A DNA stretch of 15,652 nucleotides, taken from positions 1 to 15,652 of the forward strand of contig JACKKC010000043.1 in NCBI GenBank assembly GCA_020637615.1, in the 5' to 3' direction. Position 1 is the first letter of the stretch; each line of letters starts with the position of its first letter. The notes beneath the pieces were generated by a model. It had not been told where the DNA came from, ran no database searches, and was given only the letters and a program-made list of their open reading frames with translations. This document shows positions 5,661 to 13,453 of the stretch, piece after piece. This stretch comes from Rhodovulum sp. Its GTDB lineage: Bacteria > Pseudomonadota > Alphaproteobacteria > Rhodobacterales > Rhodobacteraceae. Made by a program: the position numbers and the translations under genes.

Positions 5661-6536
5661 TTGTCCCGGCTCGTCACACGCTTCGCGCCGTCGCCGACCG
5701 GGCGGCTGCATCTCGGCCATGCCTTCTCGGCGCTAACAGCCTGGAATATCGCCGAAAACTCCGGCGGCAAGTTCGAGCTGCGCATCGAGGACATCGACAC
5801 CGGCCGGTCGCGGCCCGAGTTCGAGGCGGCGATCCTCGAGGATCTGGCCTGGCTCGGGTTGCGCTGGCCGAAGCCGCTCTGGCGGCAATCCGCGCGGCTG
5901 GCGGCCTATGCCACGGCGCTCGAGCGGCTGAAGGTGACGGGGCTCGTCTATCCCTGCACCTGCAGCCGGCGCGACATCACCGCCGCGCTCTCGGCGCCGC
6001 AGGAGGGGGCGGCGGATTTCGACGGCCCGGTCTATCCCGGCACCTGCCGCGGCCGCCGCGACGCGCCGCCCGGCGCCGCCTGGCGCCTCGACCTCGCCGC
6101 CGCCATCGCCCGCCTCGGCGGCCCCCAGGCCCTCGCCCAACTCGTCATCCGCGAAACCGGCCCCGTCGCCCCAGGCGTGCACGCGCTCGACGCCGAGGCG
6201 CTGATCGCCGAGGTGGGCGACGTGGTGCTGGCGAGGAAGGACATCGGGACCTCCTACCATCTGGCAGTGGTCGTCGACGACGCGGCCCAGGGGATCAGCC
6301 ATGTGGTGCGCGGGGCGGATCTGATGCCGGCGACGCCGCTGCACCGGCTGCTGCAGGCGCTCTTCGGCTATCCGGTGCCGGTCTGGCACCACCACCGGCT
6401 GATCCGCGACGAGAGCGGTCGGCGGCTCGCCAAGCGCGATCAGGCGCGCGCGCTGGCCACGCTGAGGGACGAAGGGGCGACTCCGGCCGACATCCGGGCG
6501 ATGCTGGGTCTGCGGGCGGCCCCGGTTCGGGCGTGA
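5661..6536 (+). CDS. gluQ: Glutamyl-Q tRNA(Asp) synthetase
   Basis: Attaches glutamate to the queuosine base at the wobble position of tRNA-Asp, a cytosolic tRNA modification. It has 291 residues, the usual length. It is a GluRS catalytic core without the anticodon-binding domain: RFAPSPTGRLHLGH (HIGH-type signature at 17-20), RIEDIDTGRSRP, and a zinc site C99, C101, Y125, C129. The KMSKS-like loop reads RRLAKRDQ (about 254-261). The start is TTG at 5661, because no other start codon precedes the conserved TRFAPSPTG. There is no strong ribosome binding site. It converges on hisI with only 16 bases between the stops. Confidence 0.93.
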   Translation: MSRLVTRFAPSPTGRLHLGHAFSALTAWNIAENSGGKFELRIEDIDTGRSRPEFEAAILEDLAWLGLRWPKPLWRQSARLAAYATALERLKVTGLVYPCTCSRRDITAALSAPQEGAADFDGPVYPGTCRGRRDAPPGAAWRLDLAAAIARLGGPQALAQLVIRETGPVAPGVHALDAEALIAEVGDVVLARKDIGTSYHLAVVVDDAAQGISHVVRGADLMPATPLHRLLQALFGYPVPVWHHHRLIRDESGRRLAKRDQARALATLRDEGATPADIRAMLGLRAAPVRA

Positions 6537-6552
6537 ACGCTTGCCGGGGCGG

Positions 6553-6912
6553 TCATTCCAGGGGGTCTGACAGGATCGCCTCCGCGCCGTCGCGCAACCC
6601 GGTGTAGAAGCAACTGCGCCGGTTGGTGTGGCAGGCGGGGCCCGTCTGGTCGACGATCAGGAGCAGGCAGTCCCGGTCGCAGTCGATGCGCAGTTCCACG
6701 AGCTTCTGGACATGGCCCGAGGTCGCGCCCTTGCGCCACATCTCGCCGCGCGAGCGGGACCAGTAGGTGACGTCTCCGGTGGCCAGCGTCTCGGCGAGGC
6801 TCCCGGCGTTCATCCAGGCCAGCATCAGCACTGTCCCGTCACGGTCCTGGGCGATGGCGGGGATCAGTCCGCGCGCGTCGAAGGCGAGGCTCGCGATGTC
6901 GAAGCCCTGCAT
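6553..6912 (-). CDS. hisI: Phosphoribosyl-AMP cyclohydrolase
   Basis: Third step of histidine biosynthesis: opens the purine ring of phosphoribosyl-AMP. It has 119 residues, the size of a stand-alone HisI without the HisE domain. The signature blocks are all present: VLMLAWMNAGSLAETL, TYWSRSRGEMWRKGATSGH, the metal-binding DCDRDC (D77, D79, D81 and C78), and GPACHTNRRSCFY (C94, C101) completing the zinc site. The start is ATG 6912 with GGGAGG a few bases upstream. The frame stays open far upstream, but that extension is antisense to the next gene and has no family similarity. Confidence 0.95.
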   Translation of the reverse strand: MQGFDIASLAFDARGLIPAIAQDRDGTVLMLAWMNAGSLAETLATGDVTYWSRSRGEMWRKGATSGHVQKLVELRIDCDRDCLLLIVDQTGPACHTNRRSCFYTGLRDGAEAILSDPLE

Positions 6913-6987
6913 GTCACGCCTCCCTTTCCGACCGCTGCGATTCGGCCTATCTATGGGGGGTTGTGGGCGGATGCAAAGGGATCGGGG

Positions 6988-7434
6988 ATGAGCGGCGACA
7001 CGGATCTTATCAAGCTCTATTCGCAGCGCATCCTGGCGCTCGCGGCCGACATGCCCCATGCGGAGCGGCTGACCGCGCCGCAGGTGACGGCGCGCAAGCG
7101 CTCCCCGCTCTGCGGGTCGACCGTGACCGTGGATCTCGACCTGCAGGACGGGCGCATCGTGGCCTTCGGGCAGGACGTGAAGGCCTGCGCGCTCGGCCAG
7201 GCCTCGGCGGCGGTGCTGGGCCGGCAGGTGATCGGCCTCAGCCGGAGCGAGGTGGCGCGGGCGCGTGACCAGCTCCACGCCATGCTCAAGTCCGGCGGGC
7301 CGGTGCCCGAGCCGCCCTTCGAGGATCTCGAGGTCCTGCTGCCGGCGCGCGACTACAAGAACCGCCATGCCTCGATCCTGCTCGCCTTCGACGCGACGCT
7401 CGCGGCCTGCGACGAGGCTTTGGCCGCCGCCTGA
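6988..7434 (+). CDS. NifU/IscU-like iron-sulfur cluster scaffold protein
   Basis: A 148-residue member of the NifU N-terminal/IscU-like family, which carries nascent Fe-S clusters. Two of the three usual ligand cysteines are visible: C42 in SPLCGSTV and C67 in VKACALGQASA. The third would be expected in the late segment ARDYKNRHASILLAFDA, where only H127 is found; C141 near the C-terminus is out of place. It may therefore be a divergent scaffold or carrier. The ATG at 6988 has GGGG closely upstream. It is divergent from hisI (75 bases apart) and converges on ligA. Confidence 0.82.
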   Translation: MSGDTDLIKLYSQRILALAADMPHAERLTAPQVTARKRSPLCGSTVTVDLDLQDGRIVAFGQDVKACALGQASAAVLGRQVIGLSRSEVARARDQLHAMLKSGGPVPEPPFEDLEVLLPARDYKNRHASILLAFDATLAACDEALAAA

Positions 7435-7438
7435 CGCT

Positions 7439-7462
7439 GCCGGCCCCGCATGCAGGGCCGGC
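7439..7462. terminator. Hairpin between convergent genes, possible bidirectional terminator
   Basis: GCCGGCCC (7439-7446) and GGGCCGGC (7455-7462) form a perfect 8-bp GC stem around CGCATGCA. It starts five bases after the NifU-like stop and ends 24 bases before the ligA stop. There is no T tract, so intrinsic termination is unproven. Confidence 0.5.
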
Positions 7463-7486
7463 GATACCGCGTCCGTCTGCCGGTGC

Positions 7487-9592
7487 CTATCCCAGCAGGG
7501 CCAGCCATTCCTCTTCGGTGAGGATGGCGATGCCGAGCGCACGCGCGGCCTTCTCCTTGGAGCCGGCGCCCGGCCCCGCGACGACGTAGTCGGTCTTGGC
7601 CGAGACCGAGCCGGAGACCTTGGCGCCGAGCGATTCGGCGCGGGCCTTGGCCTCGGCGCGGGTCATGCGCTCGAGGCTGCCGGTGAAGACGACCGTCTTG
7701 CCGGCGATGGCGGAGCCCGAGGTGGCCGGGGCCTCGACATCCTCGATCTCGAGTTCCGCGACCAGCCGGTCGAGGGCGGCGCGGTTGGCCGGCTCGTGGA
7801 AGAAGTCGACGAGGCTGGCGGCCATGACCGGGCCGACCCCGTCGATGGCGTTGAGTTCGTCCCATTCCGGGCCTTCGTGGGCGCGGGCGGCCTCCATCGC
7901 CGCCGCGAATCGCGACCAGGATTCGTAGGTGCGGGCGATCAGCCGCGCCGCGCTCTCGCCGACATGGCGGATGCCGAGGCCGGAGATCAGTCGGTCGAGC
8001 GGGATGCGGCGGCGCTCGGCGATGGCGCGGAAGAGGTTGCGGCTGGATTTCTCGCCCCATCCCTCGCGGCTGCGAAGCGCCTCGCCGTGGCGGGCCTCGA
8101 GCGCGAAGATGTCGGCCGGCTCGCGAATCCAGCCCTCGTTGAAGAAGGCTTCCACCTGCTTGGCACCGAGGCCCTCGATGTCGAAGGCCCCGCGGGAGAC
8201 GAAATGACGGAGCTTCTCCACCGCCTGGGCCGGGCAGATCAGGTTGCCGGTGCAGCGGTGCACTGCCTCGCCCTCTTCGCGGATGACGTCGGAGCCGCAG
8301 ACCGGGCAGGTGGTCGGAAAGACGTAGGAGACGGCGTCGGCCGGGCGGCGGCTGAGGTCGACGTCCTCGATCTTGGGGATGACGTCGCCGGCGCGGTAGA
8401 CCGTCACCCAGTCGCCGACCCGGATGTCGCGGCCCTCGCGGATCGGGTTGCCGCGCGAGTCGCGCCCGGCGATGTAGTCGGCATTGTGCAGGGTGGCGTT
8501 GGAGACGACGACGCCGCCGACGGTCACGGGGACGAGGCGGGCGACCGGGGCCAGCGCGCCGGTGCGGCCCACCTGGATCTCGATCGCCTCGATCTCCGTG
8601 GTGGCGCGTTCGGCAGAGAACTTGTGGGCGACGGCCCAGCGCGGGGTGGTGGAGCGAAAGCCGAGCCGGGCCTGCAGGTCGAGCCGGTCGACCTTGTAGA
8701 CCACGCCGTCGATGTCGTAGCCGAGGCGGGCGCGCATGGATTCGATGGCGCGGTAGCGGTCGATGAGCGCGTCTGTGGTCTCGCAGACGGCCATGAGGGG
8801 ATTGGTGGCGAAGCCGAGCGCGCCGAGGCGCGCGATGGCGCCCGACTGGGTCACCGCCAGGGGTTCGCTCACGTCGCCCCAGGCATAGGCGAAGAAATGC
8901 AGCGGACGGGCGGCGGTGACGGCGGCGTCGAGCTGGCGCAGCGATCCGGCGGCGGCGTTGCGCGGGTTGGCAAAGGTCTTGCTGCCCGCGGCATCCTGGC
9001 GGGCGTTGAGGGAGGCGAAATCGGCATGGGTCATGTAGACCTCGCCCCGCACCTCCAGCAGGTCGGGCGCACCCGAGAGCGTCTGCGGGATCTCGGCGAT
9101 GGTGCGGGCATTGGCGGTGACGTTCTCGCCGGTCTCGCCGTCGCCGCGGGTCGCGGCCACCACGAGACGGCCCGCCTCGTAGCGCAGGCTGAGCGAGAGG
9201 CCGTCGATCTTCGGCTCGGCGGTGAAGGCGAGTGCATCCTCGGGGGCGAGGTTCAGGAAACGGCGCACCCGCTCGGCGAAATCGACGATCTCCGACTCGG
9301 CGAAGGCATTGTCGAGGCTGAGCATCGGGCGGGCGTGGCGGACCTTGGCGAAACCTTCCGAAGGCGCGGCGCCGACCCGGCCGGAGGGGCTGTCGGGGCG
9401 CCGGAGTTCGGGGAAGCGGGCCTCGATCGCCGCGTTGCGGCGCTTGAGCGCATCGTATTCGGCATCGGTGATCACCGGGGCGTCGGCCTGGTGATAGGCG
9501 CGGTCGGCGTCGGCGATCGCGCGCGCGAGTTCCGCCAGTTCCTGTTCTGCCGCCTCTGCGGTCAGCTCTTCGACGGCCGGGCGTGTGGACAC
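7487..9592 (-). CDS. ligA: NAD-dependent DNA ligase LigA
   Basis: Seals nicks during replication and repair using NAD+. It has 701 residues, full length. The N-terminal Ia domain (YHQADAPVITDAEYD) binds NAD. The adenylation domain has the nucleophile K128 in AEPKIDGLSLS and a later GYDIDGVVYKVD motif. The OB fold has VGRTGALAPVARLVPV. A Cys4 zinc finger uses C429, C432, C447 and C453. Helix-hairpin-helix repeats include LNAIDGVGPVMAASL, and a C-terminal BRCT domain (about 620-701) starts at GKTVVFTGSLERMTR. The start is GTG at 9592 with GGGAGGT eight bases upstream. It is the essential replicative ligase in most bacteria. Confidence 0.97.
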   Translation of the reverse strand: MSTRPAVEELTAEAAEQELAELARAIADADRAYHQADAPVITDAEYDALKRRNAAIEARFPELRRPDSPSGRVGAAPSEGFAKVRHARPMLSLDNAFAESEIVDFAERVRRFLNLAPEDALAFTAEPKIDGLSLSLRYEAGRLVVAATRGDGETGENVTANARTIAEIPQTLSGAPDLLEVRGEVYMTHADFASLNARQDAAGSKTFANPRNAAAGSLRQLDAAVTAARPLHFFAYAWGDVSEPLAVTQSGAIARLGALGFATNPLMAVCETTDALIDRYRAIESMRARLGYDIDGVVYKVDRLDLQARLGFRSTTPRWAVAHKFSAERATTEIEAIEIQVGRTGALAPVARLVPVTVGGVVVSNATLHNADYIAGRDSRGNPIREGRDIRVGDWVTVYRAGDVIPKIEDVDLSRRPADAVSYVFPTTCPVCGSDVIREEGEAVHRCTGNLICPAQAVEKLRHFVSRGAFDIEGLGAKQVEAFFNEGWIREPADIFALEARHGEALRSREGWGEKSSRNLFRAIAERRRIPLDRLISGLGIRHVGESAARLIARTYESWSRFAAAMEAARAHEGPEWDELNAIDGVGPVMAASLVDFFHEPANRAALDRLVAELEIEDVEAPATSGSAIAGKTVVFTGSLERMTRAEAKARAESLGAKVSGSVSAKTDYVVAGPGAGSKEKAARALGIAILTEEEWLALLG

Positions 9593-9722
9593 GACGGGGC
9601 ACCTCCCACGGCATCCGATAGCCGGGGACCGCCGCTTCGTCCAGCGGGCGCGGTCACGGCCGGGTGTTGTGGCGTGGTCTCGGGCCGGGGAGGCTGGGCC
9701 GGGCGAACTCCCGGCCGGCGCT

Positions 9723-9764
9723 CAAAAAGAAGCGCAGCCGGTGAGGAGGAGGAACCGGCCGCGC
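9723..9764 (-). terminator. Intrinsic terminator downstream of ctrA
   Basis: On the minus strand the stem GCGC-x-GCCGGT, an 11-base loop and ACCGGC-x-GCGC (9764-9732) is followed at once by TTCTTTTTGAG. A strong GC stem plus a T-rich run, about 50 bases after the ctrA stop, is a convincing rho-independent terminator. The remaining ligA-ctrA gap (9593-9815) shows no gene. Confidence 0.78.
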
Positions 9765-9815
9765 CGCTGGAGATGGGTCTACTCGATACGCAACAGGTGC
9801 CGACGGGGGTTCGCC

Positions 9816-10529
9816 TCAGGCCCCGACAGCCAGTTTGCGCTTCGCTTCGGCGCTTGCGGGATCGCGGAGAACATAGCCGCGGCCCCATACTGTCTCGATG
9901 TAGTTCTCGCCCCCGGTGGCCTCGGACAGCTTCTTGCGCAACTTACAAATGAACACGTCGATGATCTTCAACTCGGGCTCGTCCATGCCGCCGTAGAGGT
10001 GGTTGAGGAACATCTCCTTGGTCAGGGTCGTGCCCTTGCGCAGGCTGAGAAGTTCCAGCATCTGGTATTCCTTGCCGGTCAGGTGCACCGGCGTGCCGTC
10101 GACCTCGACAGTCTTCGCGTCGAGGTTGACGCTGAATTTCCCGGTCGAGATCACCGATTGGGCGTGGCCCTTGGAGCGGCGTACGATGGCGTGGATGCGC
10201 GCGATCAGCTCCTGGCGGTGGAACGGCTTGGTCATGTAGTCGTCGGCGCCGAATCCGAAGCCCTTGAGCTTGTTCTCGGTGTCGTCGGCTCCCGAGAGGA
10301 TCAGGATCGGCGTCTCGACCTTGGCGAGGCGCAGCTGGCGCAGGACGTCGTGGCCGTTCATGTCCGGCAGGTTCAGGTCGAGCAGGATCAGGTCGTAGTC
10401 GTAGAGCTTGGCGAGATCGATTCCCTCTTCGCCCAGATCCGTCGCGTAGACGTTCAGGTTGGCGTTCTGGAGCATCATCTCGATGCTCTTGGAAGTTGTG
10501 GGATCGTCCTCGACCAGCAGGATACGCAT
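9816..10529 (-). CDS. ctrA: Cell-cycle response regulator CtrA
   Basis: An OmpR-type response regulator that in alphaproteobacteria controls cell-cycle genes or, in Rhodobacterales, motility and gene-transfer-agent genes. It has 237 residues. The receiver domain (1-120) has acidic D8/D9, the phospho-acceptor D51 in LLDLNLPDM, and K101 in MTKPF. The winged-helix domain (about 125-230) is highly conserved (LTGKEYQMLELLSLRKGTTL, KEMFLNHLYGGMDEPELKII, VWGRGYVL). The C-terminus ends KLAVGA, a small hydrophobic tail similar in kind to the ClpXP-recognised end of Caulobacter CtrA. ATG 10529 is preceded by GGAG eight bases upstream. sciP lies 102 bases upstream on the same strand, with a TTAACC inverted motif between. 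Confidence 0.96.
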   Translation of the reverse strand: MRILLVEDDPTTSKSIEMMLQNANLNVYATDLGEEGIDLAKLYDYDLILLDLNLPDMNGHDVLRQLRLAKVETPILILSGADDTENKLKGFGFGADDYMTKPFHRQELIARIHAIVRRSKGHAQSVISTGKFSVNLDAKTVEVDGTPVHLTGKEYQMLELLSLRKGTTLTKEMFLNHLYGGMDEPELKIIDVFICKLRKKLSEATGGENYIETVWGRGYVLRDPASAEAKRKLAVGA

Positions 10530-10576
10530 GGGCTGCTCTCCGTCCTATCAACCGGCTCTCGCCTGCACCGAGCCAA

Positions 10577-10595
10577 TTAACCGCGGATTGGTTAA
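10577..10595. promoter_or_regulatory. Candidate CtrA-type site upstream of ctrA
   Basis: TTAACC (10577-10582), seven bases, GGTTAA (10590-10595). The 6-mers are an inverted pair of the CtrA half-site core TTAACC. The classical full site is the direct TTAA-N7-TTAA, and here the two TTAA cores lie 11 bases apart. The position 48-66 bases before the ctrA ATG suits autoregulation. Confidence 0.5.
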
Positions 10596-10631
10596 CGACT
10601 GATTACGATAAGCCCACCGTACCGGCTCGCC

Positions 10632-10910
10632 TTAAAGTTGTCTATACTTTTGTATCGCCGTGACGCGCAAAGCCGCGGCGCCATGCCGGCGGACGGCGCT
10701 GCGCCAGAGGTCGAGTTCCTCGTCGGAGAGGCGGTACATCTCGCAGGCCTCCTTCGATTCGATCAGGCCGTGATCGACGGCGGCCACCACCGTCGCCTTC
10801 CGGCGTGCCACCCAGCGCTGCGTGTTGGCGGGCGGAAGATCCGATCGCGTCAACTTGCTGCCGTCAGGCAATACGACGTAAACAGGACCTTTCTCGCGGC
10901 GAATATACAT
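10632..10910 (-). CDS. sciP: SciP-family CtrA inhibitor (DUF1153)
   Basis: A small protein that in Caulobacter binds CtrA and prevents it from activating transcription; it also has a DNA-binding fold. It has 92 residues, the usual size. The family signature is plain: MYIRREKGPVYVVLPDGSKL, TRSDLPPANTQRWVARRKA, AVDHGLIESKEACEMYRLS, then EELDLWRSAVRRHG and the C-terminal LRVTAIQKYRQL. ATG 10910 has GGGAG five to six bases upstream. It lies just upstream of ctrA in the same direction, so the two could share transcripts, giving a linked regulator-inhibitor pair. mnmA is divergent. Confidence 0.93.
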   Translation of the reverse strand: MYIRREKGPVYVVLPDGSKLTRSDLPPANTQRWVARRKATVVAAVDHGLIESKEACEMYRLSDEELDLWRSAVRRHGAAALRVTAIQKYRQL

Positions 10911-10950
10911 GTTCAGCTCCCTAACTCGCTACTGACCCGTGCGAATACTT

Positions 10951-10978
10951 AGTGAACACGTCTTAAGTGCCAGTGAAC
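10951..10978. repeat. Two AGTGAAC repeats phased by 21 bp
   Basis: Exact direct copies at 10951-10957 and 10972-10978 in the sciP-mnmA divergent promoter region. Two-turn spacing would put both on one face of the helix. The identity of any binding protein is unknown. Confidence 0.35.
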
Positions 10979-10985
10979 CAAGCCC

Positions 10986-11013
10986 TTGAGCTTGCAGAGG
11001 ATTTTACTATATT
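10986..11013 (+). promoter_or_regulatory. Probable mnmA promoter
   Basis: TTGAGC (10986-10991), 16-base spacer, TATATT (11008-11013), in an AT-richer patch. Transcription would start about 20 bases before the ATG at 11042, which argues against the longer mnmA reading from 10967. Confidence 0.6.
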
Positions 11014-11041
11014 GCCCGAAAATTCACCGGGAACCGACGTC

Positions 11042-12193
11042 ATGATTCCGCTGCCATTCTCGACGGGGCTCAACAGCCTCGGCCTGCCGCGTCCGCCGGC
11101 CGAGACCCGCGTGCTGGTGGCCATGTCCGGCGGCGTCGACAGCTCGGTCGTGGCGGCCATGCTCGCGGACGAGGGCTACGAGGTGGTTGGCGTCACCCTG
11201 CAACTCTACGACCACGGGGCGGCGCTGGCGAAGAAGGGCGCCTGCTGCGCGGGACGCGACATCCACGACGCGCGGCGCGTGGCCGAGGCCATGGGATTTC
11301 CGCATTACGTTCTCGATTACGAGAACCGGTTTCGCGAGAGCGTCATCGACGAATTCGCCGATGCCTATCTGGCGGGCGCGACGCCGGTGCCCTGCATTCG
11401 CTGCAACGAGCGGGTGAAGTTCCGCGATCTGCTGGAGACCGCGCGGGATCTCGGGGCGGATTGCATGGCGACCGGGCATTACATCCGGCGCATGGCGGGC
11501 CCGCGCGGCCCCGAGTTGCACCGGGCGGCCGATCCGGCGCGCGACCAGAGCTATTTCCTGTTCTCCACCACGCGCGACCAGCTCGAGTATCTGCGCTTTC
11601 CGCTCGGCGGGCTCGCCTCGAAGGCCGAGACCCGGGCGCTGGCGGCGCGCTACGGCCTGGCCGTGGCCGAAAAGCCCGACAGCCAGGACATCTGCTTCGT
11701 GCCGAACGGCTCCTATGCGGCGGTGATCGAGAAGCTGCGCCCCGGCGCCGCCGAGCCCGGCGAGATCATGCATCTCGACGGGCGGGTGCTCGGGCGCCAC
11801 GACGGCGTTATCCGCTACACGGTTGGACAGCGGCGCGGCCTCGGGATCGGCGGCGGCGAGCCGCTCTTCGTGGTGCGGCTCGATGCCGACGCGCGGCGGG
11901 TGATCGTCGGCCCGCGGGAGGCGCTGGCGAGCCGGCAGGTGGCGGTCGCGGAGATCAACTGGCTTGGCGACGGCGGGTTCGAGGACGCGCCCGCGGGCGG
12001 CTGGCAGGTCGCGGTGAAAGTGCGCTCGACCAGGCCTCCAGTGCCGGCGCGGCTGCATCCGCGCGGGCCGGGACGCGCCGAGGTGGAGCTTCTCGCCCCG
12101 GAGGAAGGCGTTGCGCCGGGACAGGCCTGCGTCTTCTATGCGCCGGAGGGAAGTCGGGTTCTCGGCGGCGGCTGGATCGTTCCGGCGCGCTGA
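11042..12193 (+). CDS. mnmA: tRNA-specific 2-thiouridylase MnmA
   Basis: Adds the 2-thio group to U34 of Lys, Glu and Gln tRNAs, using sulfur passed on by IscS and relay proteins. It has 383 residues from ATG 11042. The PP-loop ATP site is AMSGGVDSSVVA (27-38). The catalytic cysteine C118 (TPVPCIRCN) and the persulfide cysteine C218 (DSQDICFV) are both present. MATGHY, FLF and YTVGQRRGLGIGGG mark the rest of the family core, followed by the C-terminal beta-barrel domain. The frame is open from 10967, but the -10 box at 11008-11013 and the conserved LNSLG start region favour 11042. It has its own promoter, and the next operon starts 84 bases after its stop. Confidence 0.95.
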   Translation: MIPLPFSTGLNSLGLPRPPAETRVLVAMSGGVDSSVVAAMLADEGYEVVGVTLQLYDHGAALAKKGACCAGRDIHDARRVAEAMGFPHYVLDYENRFRESVIDEFADAYLAGATPVPCIRCNERVKFRDLLETARDLGADCMATGHYIRRMAGPRGPELHRAADPARDQSYFLFSTTRDQLEYLRFPLGGLASKAETRALAARYGLAVAEKPDSQDICFVPNGSYAAVIEKLRPGAAEPGEIMHLDGRVLGRHDGVIRYTVGQRRGLGIGGGEPLFVVRLDADARRVIVGPREALASRQVAVAEINWLGDGGFEDAPAGGWQVAVKVRSTRPPVPARLHPRGPGRAEVELLAPEEGVAPGQACVFYAPEGSRVLGGGWIVPAR

Positions 12194-12223
12194 GTGTGGG
12201 AGGCGCCGCGGGCGATGGCATCC

Positions 12224-12237
12224 GCCGACGCGTCGGC
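12224..12237. promoter_or_regulatory. 14-bp perfect palindrome before the aminotransferase operon
   Basis: GCCGACGCGTCGGC is self-complementary and lies about 40 bases before the ATG at 12278, followed by TATTCT (12239-12244), which could be a -10. No matching -35 was found. It could be an operator, a short terminator for mnmA, or chance in GC-rich DNA. Confidence 0.3.
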
Positions 12238-12277
12238 CTATTCTGTGCCCGGCATCGATCATCAGGGGGACACCAGC

Positions 12278-13453
12278 ATGGGCAAGACGCAATCGACGGT
12301 TGATCCGGAGGGACTGCGCGAGTTTTCGGTGGTCTTCACCGACCGCTCGCTCAACCACATGTCCCGGAAGTTCCAGGACGTGATGCGGGACATCTCGGAG
12401 ATGCTCTGCGAGGTCTATTCGGCGGAAGCCGCGGTGATCGTGCCCGGCGGCGGTTCCTATGCGATGGAGGCGGTCGCCCGGCAATTCGCGACCGGCGCGC
12501 GGGTGATGGTGATCCGGAACGGCTGGTTCTCCTATCGCTGGACGCAGATCTTCGAGGCCGGCAGCATTCCGGCCTCCGAGACCGTGCTCAAGGCCCGGCG
12601 CATCGCGGATTCCCACGAGGCGCCCTTCGCGCCGGCACCGATCGCGGAGGTAGTGGCGGCGATCCGGGCGGAGAAGCCGGACGTGGTCTTCGCCGCCCAT
12701 GTGGAGACGGCCTCCGGCATCATGCTGCCGGACGACTACGTGCGGGCCGTGGCCGATGCCGTGCACGAGGTCGGCGGGATCTTCGTGCTCGACTGCATCG
12801 CTTCAGGGGCGATCTGGGTGGACATGGCGGCGCTGGACGTCGACGTACTGATCAGCGCCCCGCAGAAGGGCTGGAGTTCGTCGCCCTCGGGCGGGCTGGT
12901 GATGCTGCGGTCGCGTGGGCTTGCGCGGCTGGCCGAGACGAAGAGCACCAGCTTCGTCTGCGACCTGCGCAAGTGGCACGACATCATGCGCGCCTATCTT
13001 GGCGGCGGGCACGCCTATCACGCGACCATGCCGACAGATGCGCTGACGGTGTTCCGCGACCGGATGGCCGAGACGAAGGCCTTCGGTTTCGACGAGGCCC
13101 GCGCCGCGCAGGAGGCCATGGGCGCGAAGGTGCGGGCGACGCTTGCGGCGCGCGGCGTGAAGAGCGTGGCGGCGCCGGGCTTCGAGGCGCCGAGCGTGGT
13201 GGTGAGCTATACCGACGATCCGGACATCCAGAACGGCGCGCGCTTCGCGGCGCAGGGCGTGCAGATTGCCGCAGGCGTGCCCCTGCAATGCGACGAGCCG
13301 GCGGACTACCGGACCTTCCGCCTAGGGCTCTTCGGCCTCGACAAGCTGCGCGACGTGGACGGCACCGTGGCCGATCTGGGCCGGACGCTCGATGTGGTGC
13401 TCCGGCGCGGATGGAACGCCGGTGCGGAGGTCGCGGAAGGCGGGCGGGCGTGA
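12278..13453 (+). CDS. Class V PLP-dependent aminotransferase
   Basis: A fold-type I PLP enzyme related to alanine/serine-glyoxylate aminotransferases, so probably an amino-group transfer to a 2-oxo acid such as glyoxylate or pyruvate. The substrate is unknown. It has 391 residues. PLP-site features are PGGGSYAMEA (56-65), HVETASGIM (about 141-149), D172 in FVLDCIASGA, and the Schiff-base lysine K197 in SAPQKGWSSSPSG. The C-terminal FRLGLFG block is intact. ATG 12278 has GGGGGA seven bases upstream, so it is preferred to earlier starts in the same frame from about 12194. It leads a three-gene operon: its TGA overlaps the next GTG. Confidence 0.88.
   Translation: MGKTQSTVDPEGLREFSVVFTDRSLNHMSRKFQDVMRDISEMLCEVYSAEAAVIVPGGGSYAMEAVARQFATGARVMVIRNGWFSYRWTQIFEAGSIPASETVLKARRIADSHEAPFAPAPIAEVVAAIRAEKPDVVFAAHVETASGIMLPDDYVRAVADAVHEVGGIFVLDCIASGAIWVDMAALDVDVLISAPQKGWSSSPSGGLVMLRSRGLARLAETKSTSFVCDLRKWHDIMRAYLGGGHAYHATMPTDALTVFRDRMAETKAFGFDEARAAQEAMGAKVRATLAARGVKSVAAPGFEAPSVVVSYTDDPDIQNGARFAAQGVQIAAGVPLQCDEPADYRTFRLGLFGLDKLRDVDGTVADLGRTLDVVLRRGWNAGAEVAEGGRA

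Noticed and set aside
6913..7542. A long upstream extension of the hisI frame
   Set aside because: It is antisense to the NifU-like gene, and HisI is normally about 120 residues, with a clear ribosome binding site before ATG 6912.
7265..9952. An 895-codon open frame on the plus strand opposite ligA
   Set aside because: The protein is low-complexity (rich in G, A, R, D, V), matches no family and is antisense to a textbook ligA. Long antisense frames are expected in GC-rich DNA.
10967..11041. A 25-residue N-terminal extension of MnmA
   Set aside because: The extension covers the likely -35 and -10 boxes, and the MnmA family begins near the LNSLG segment.
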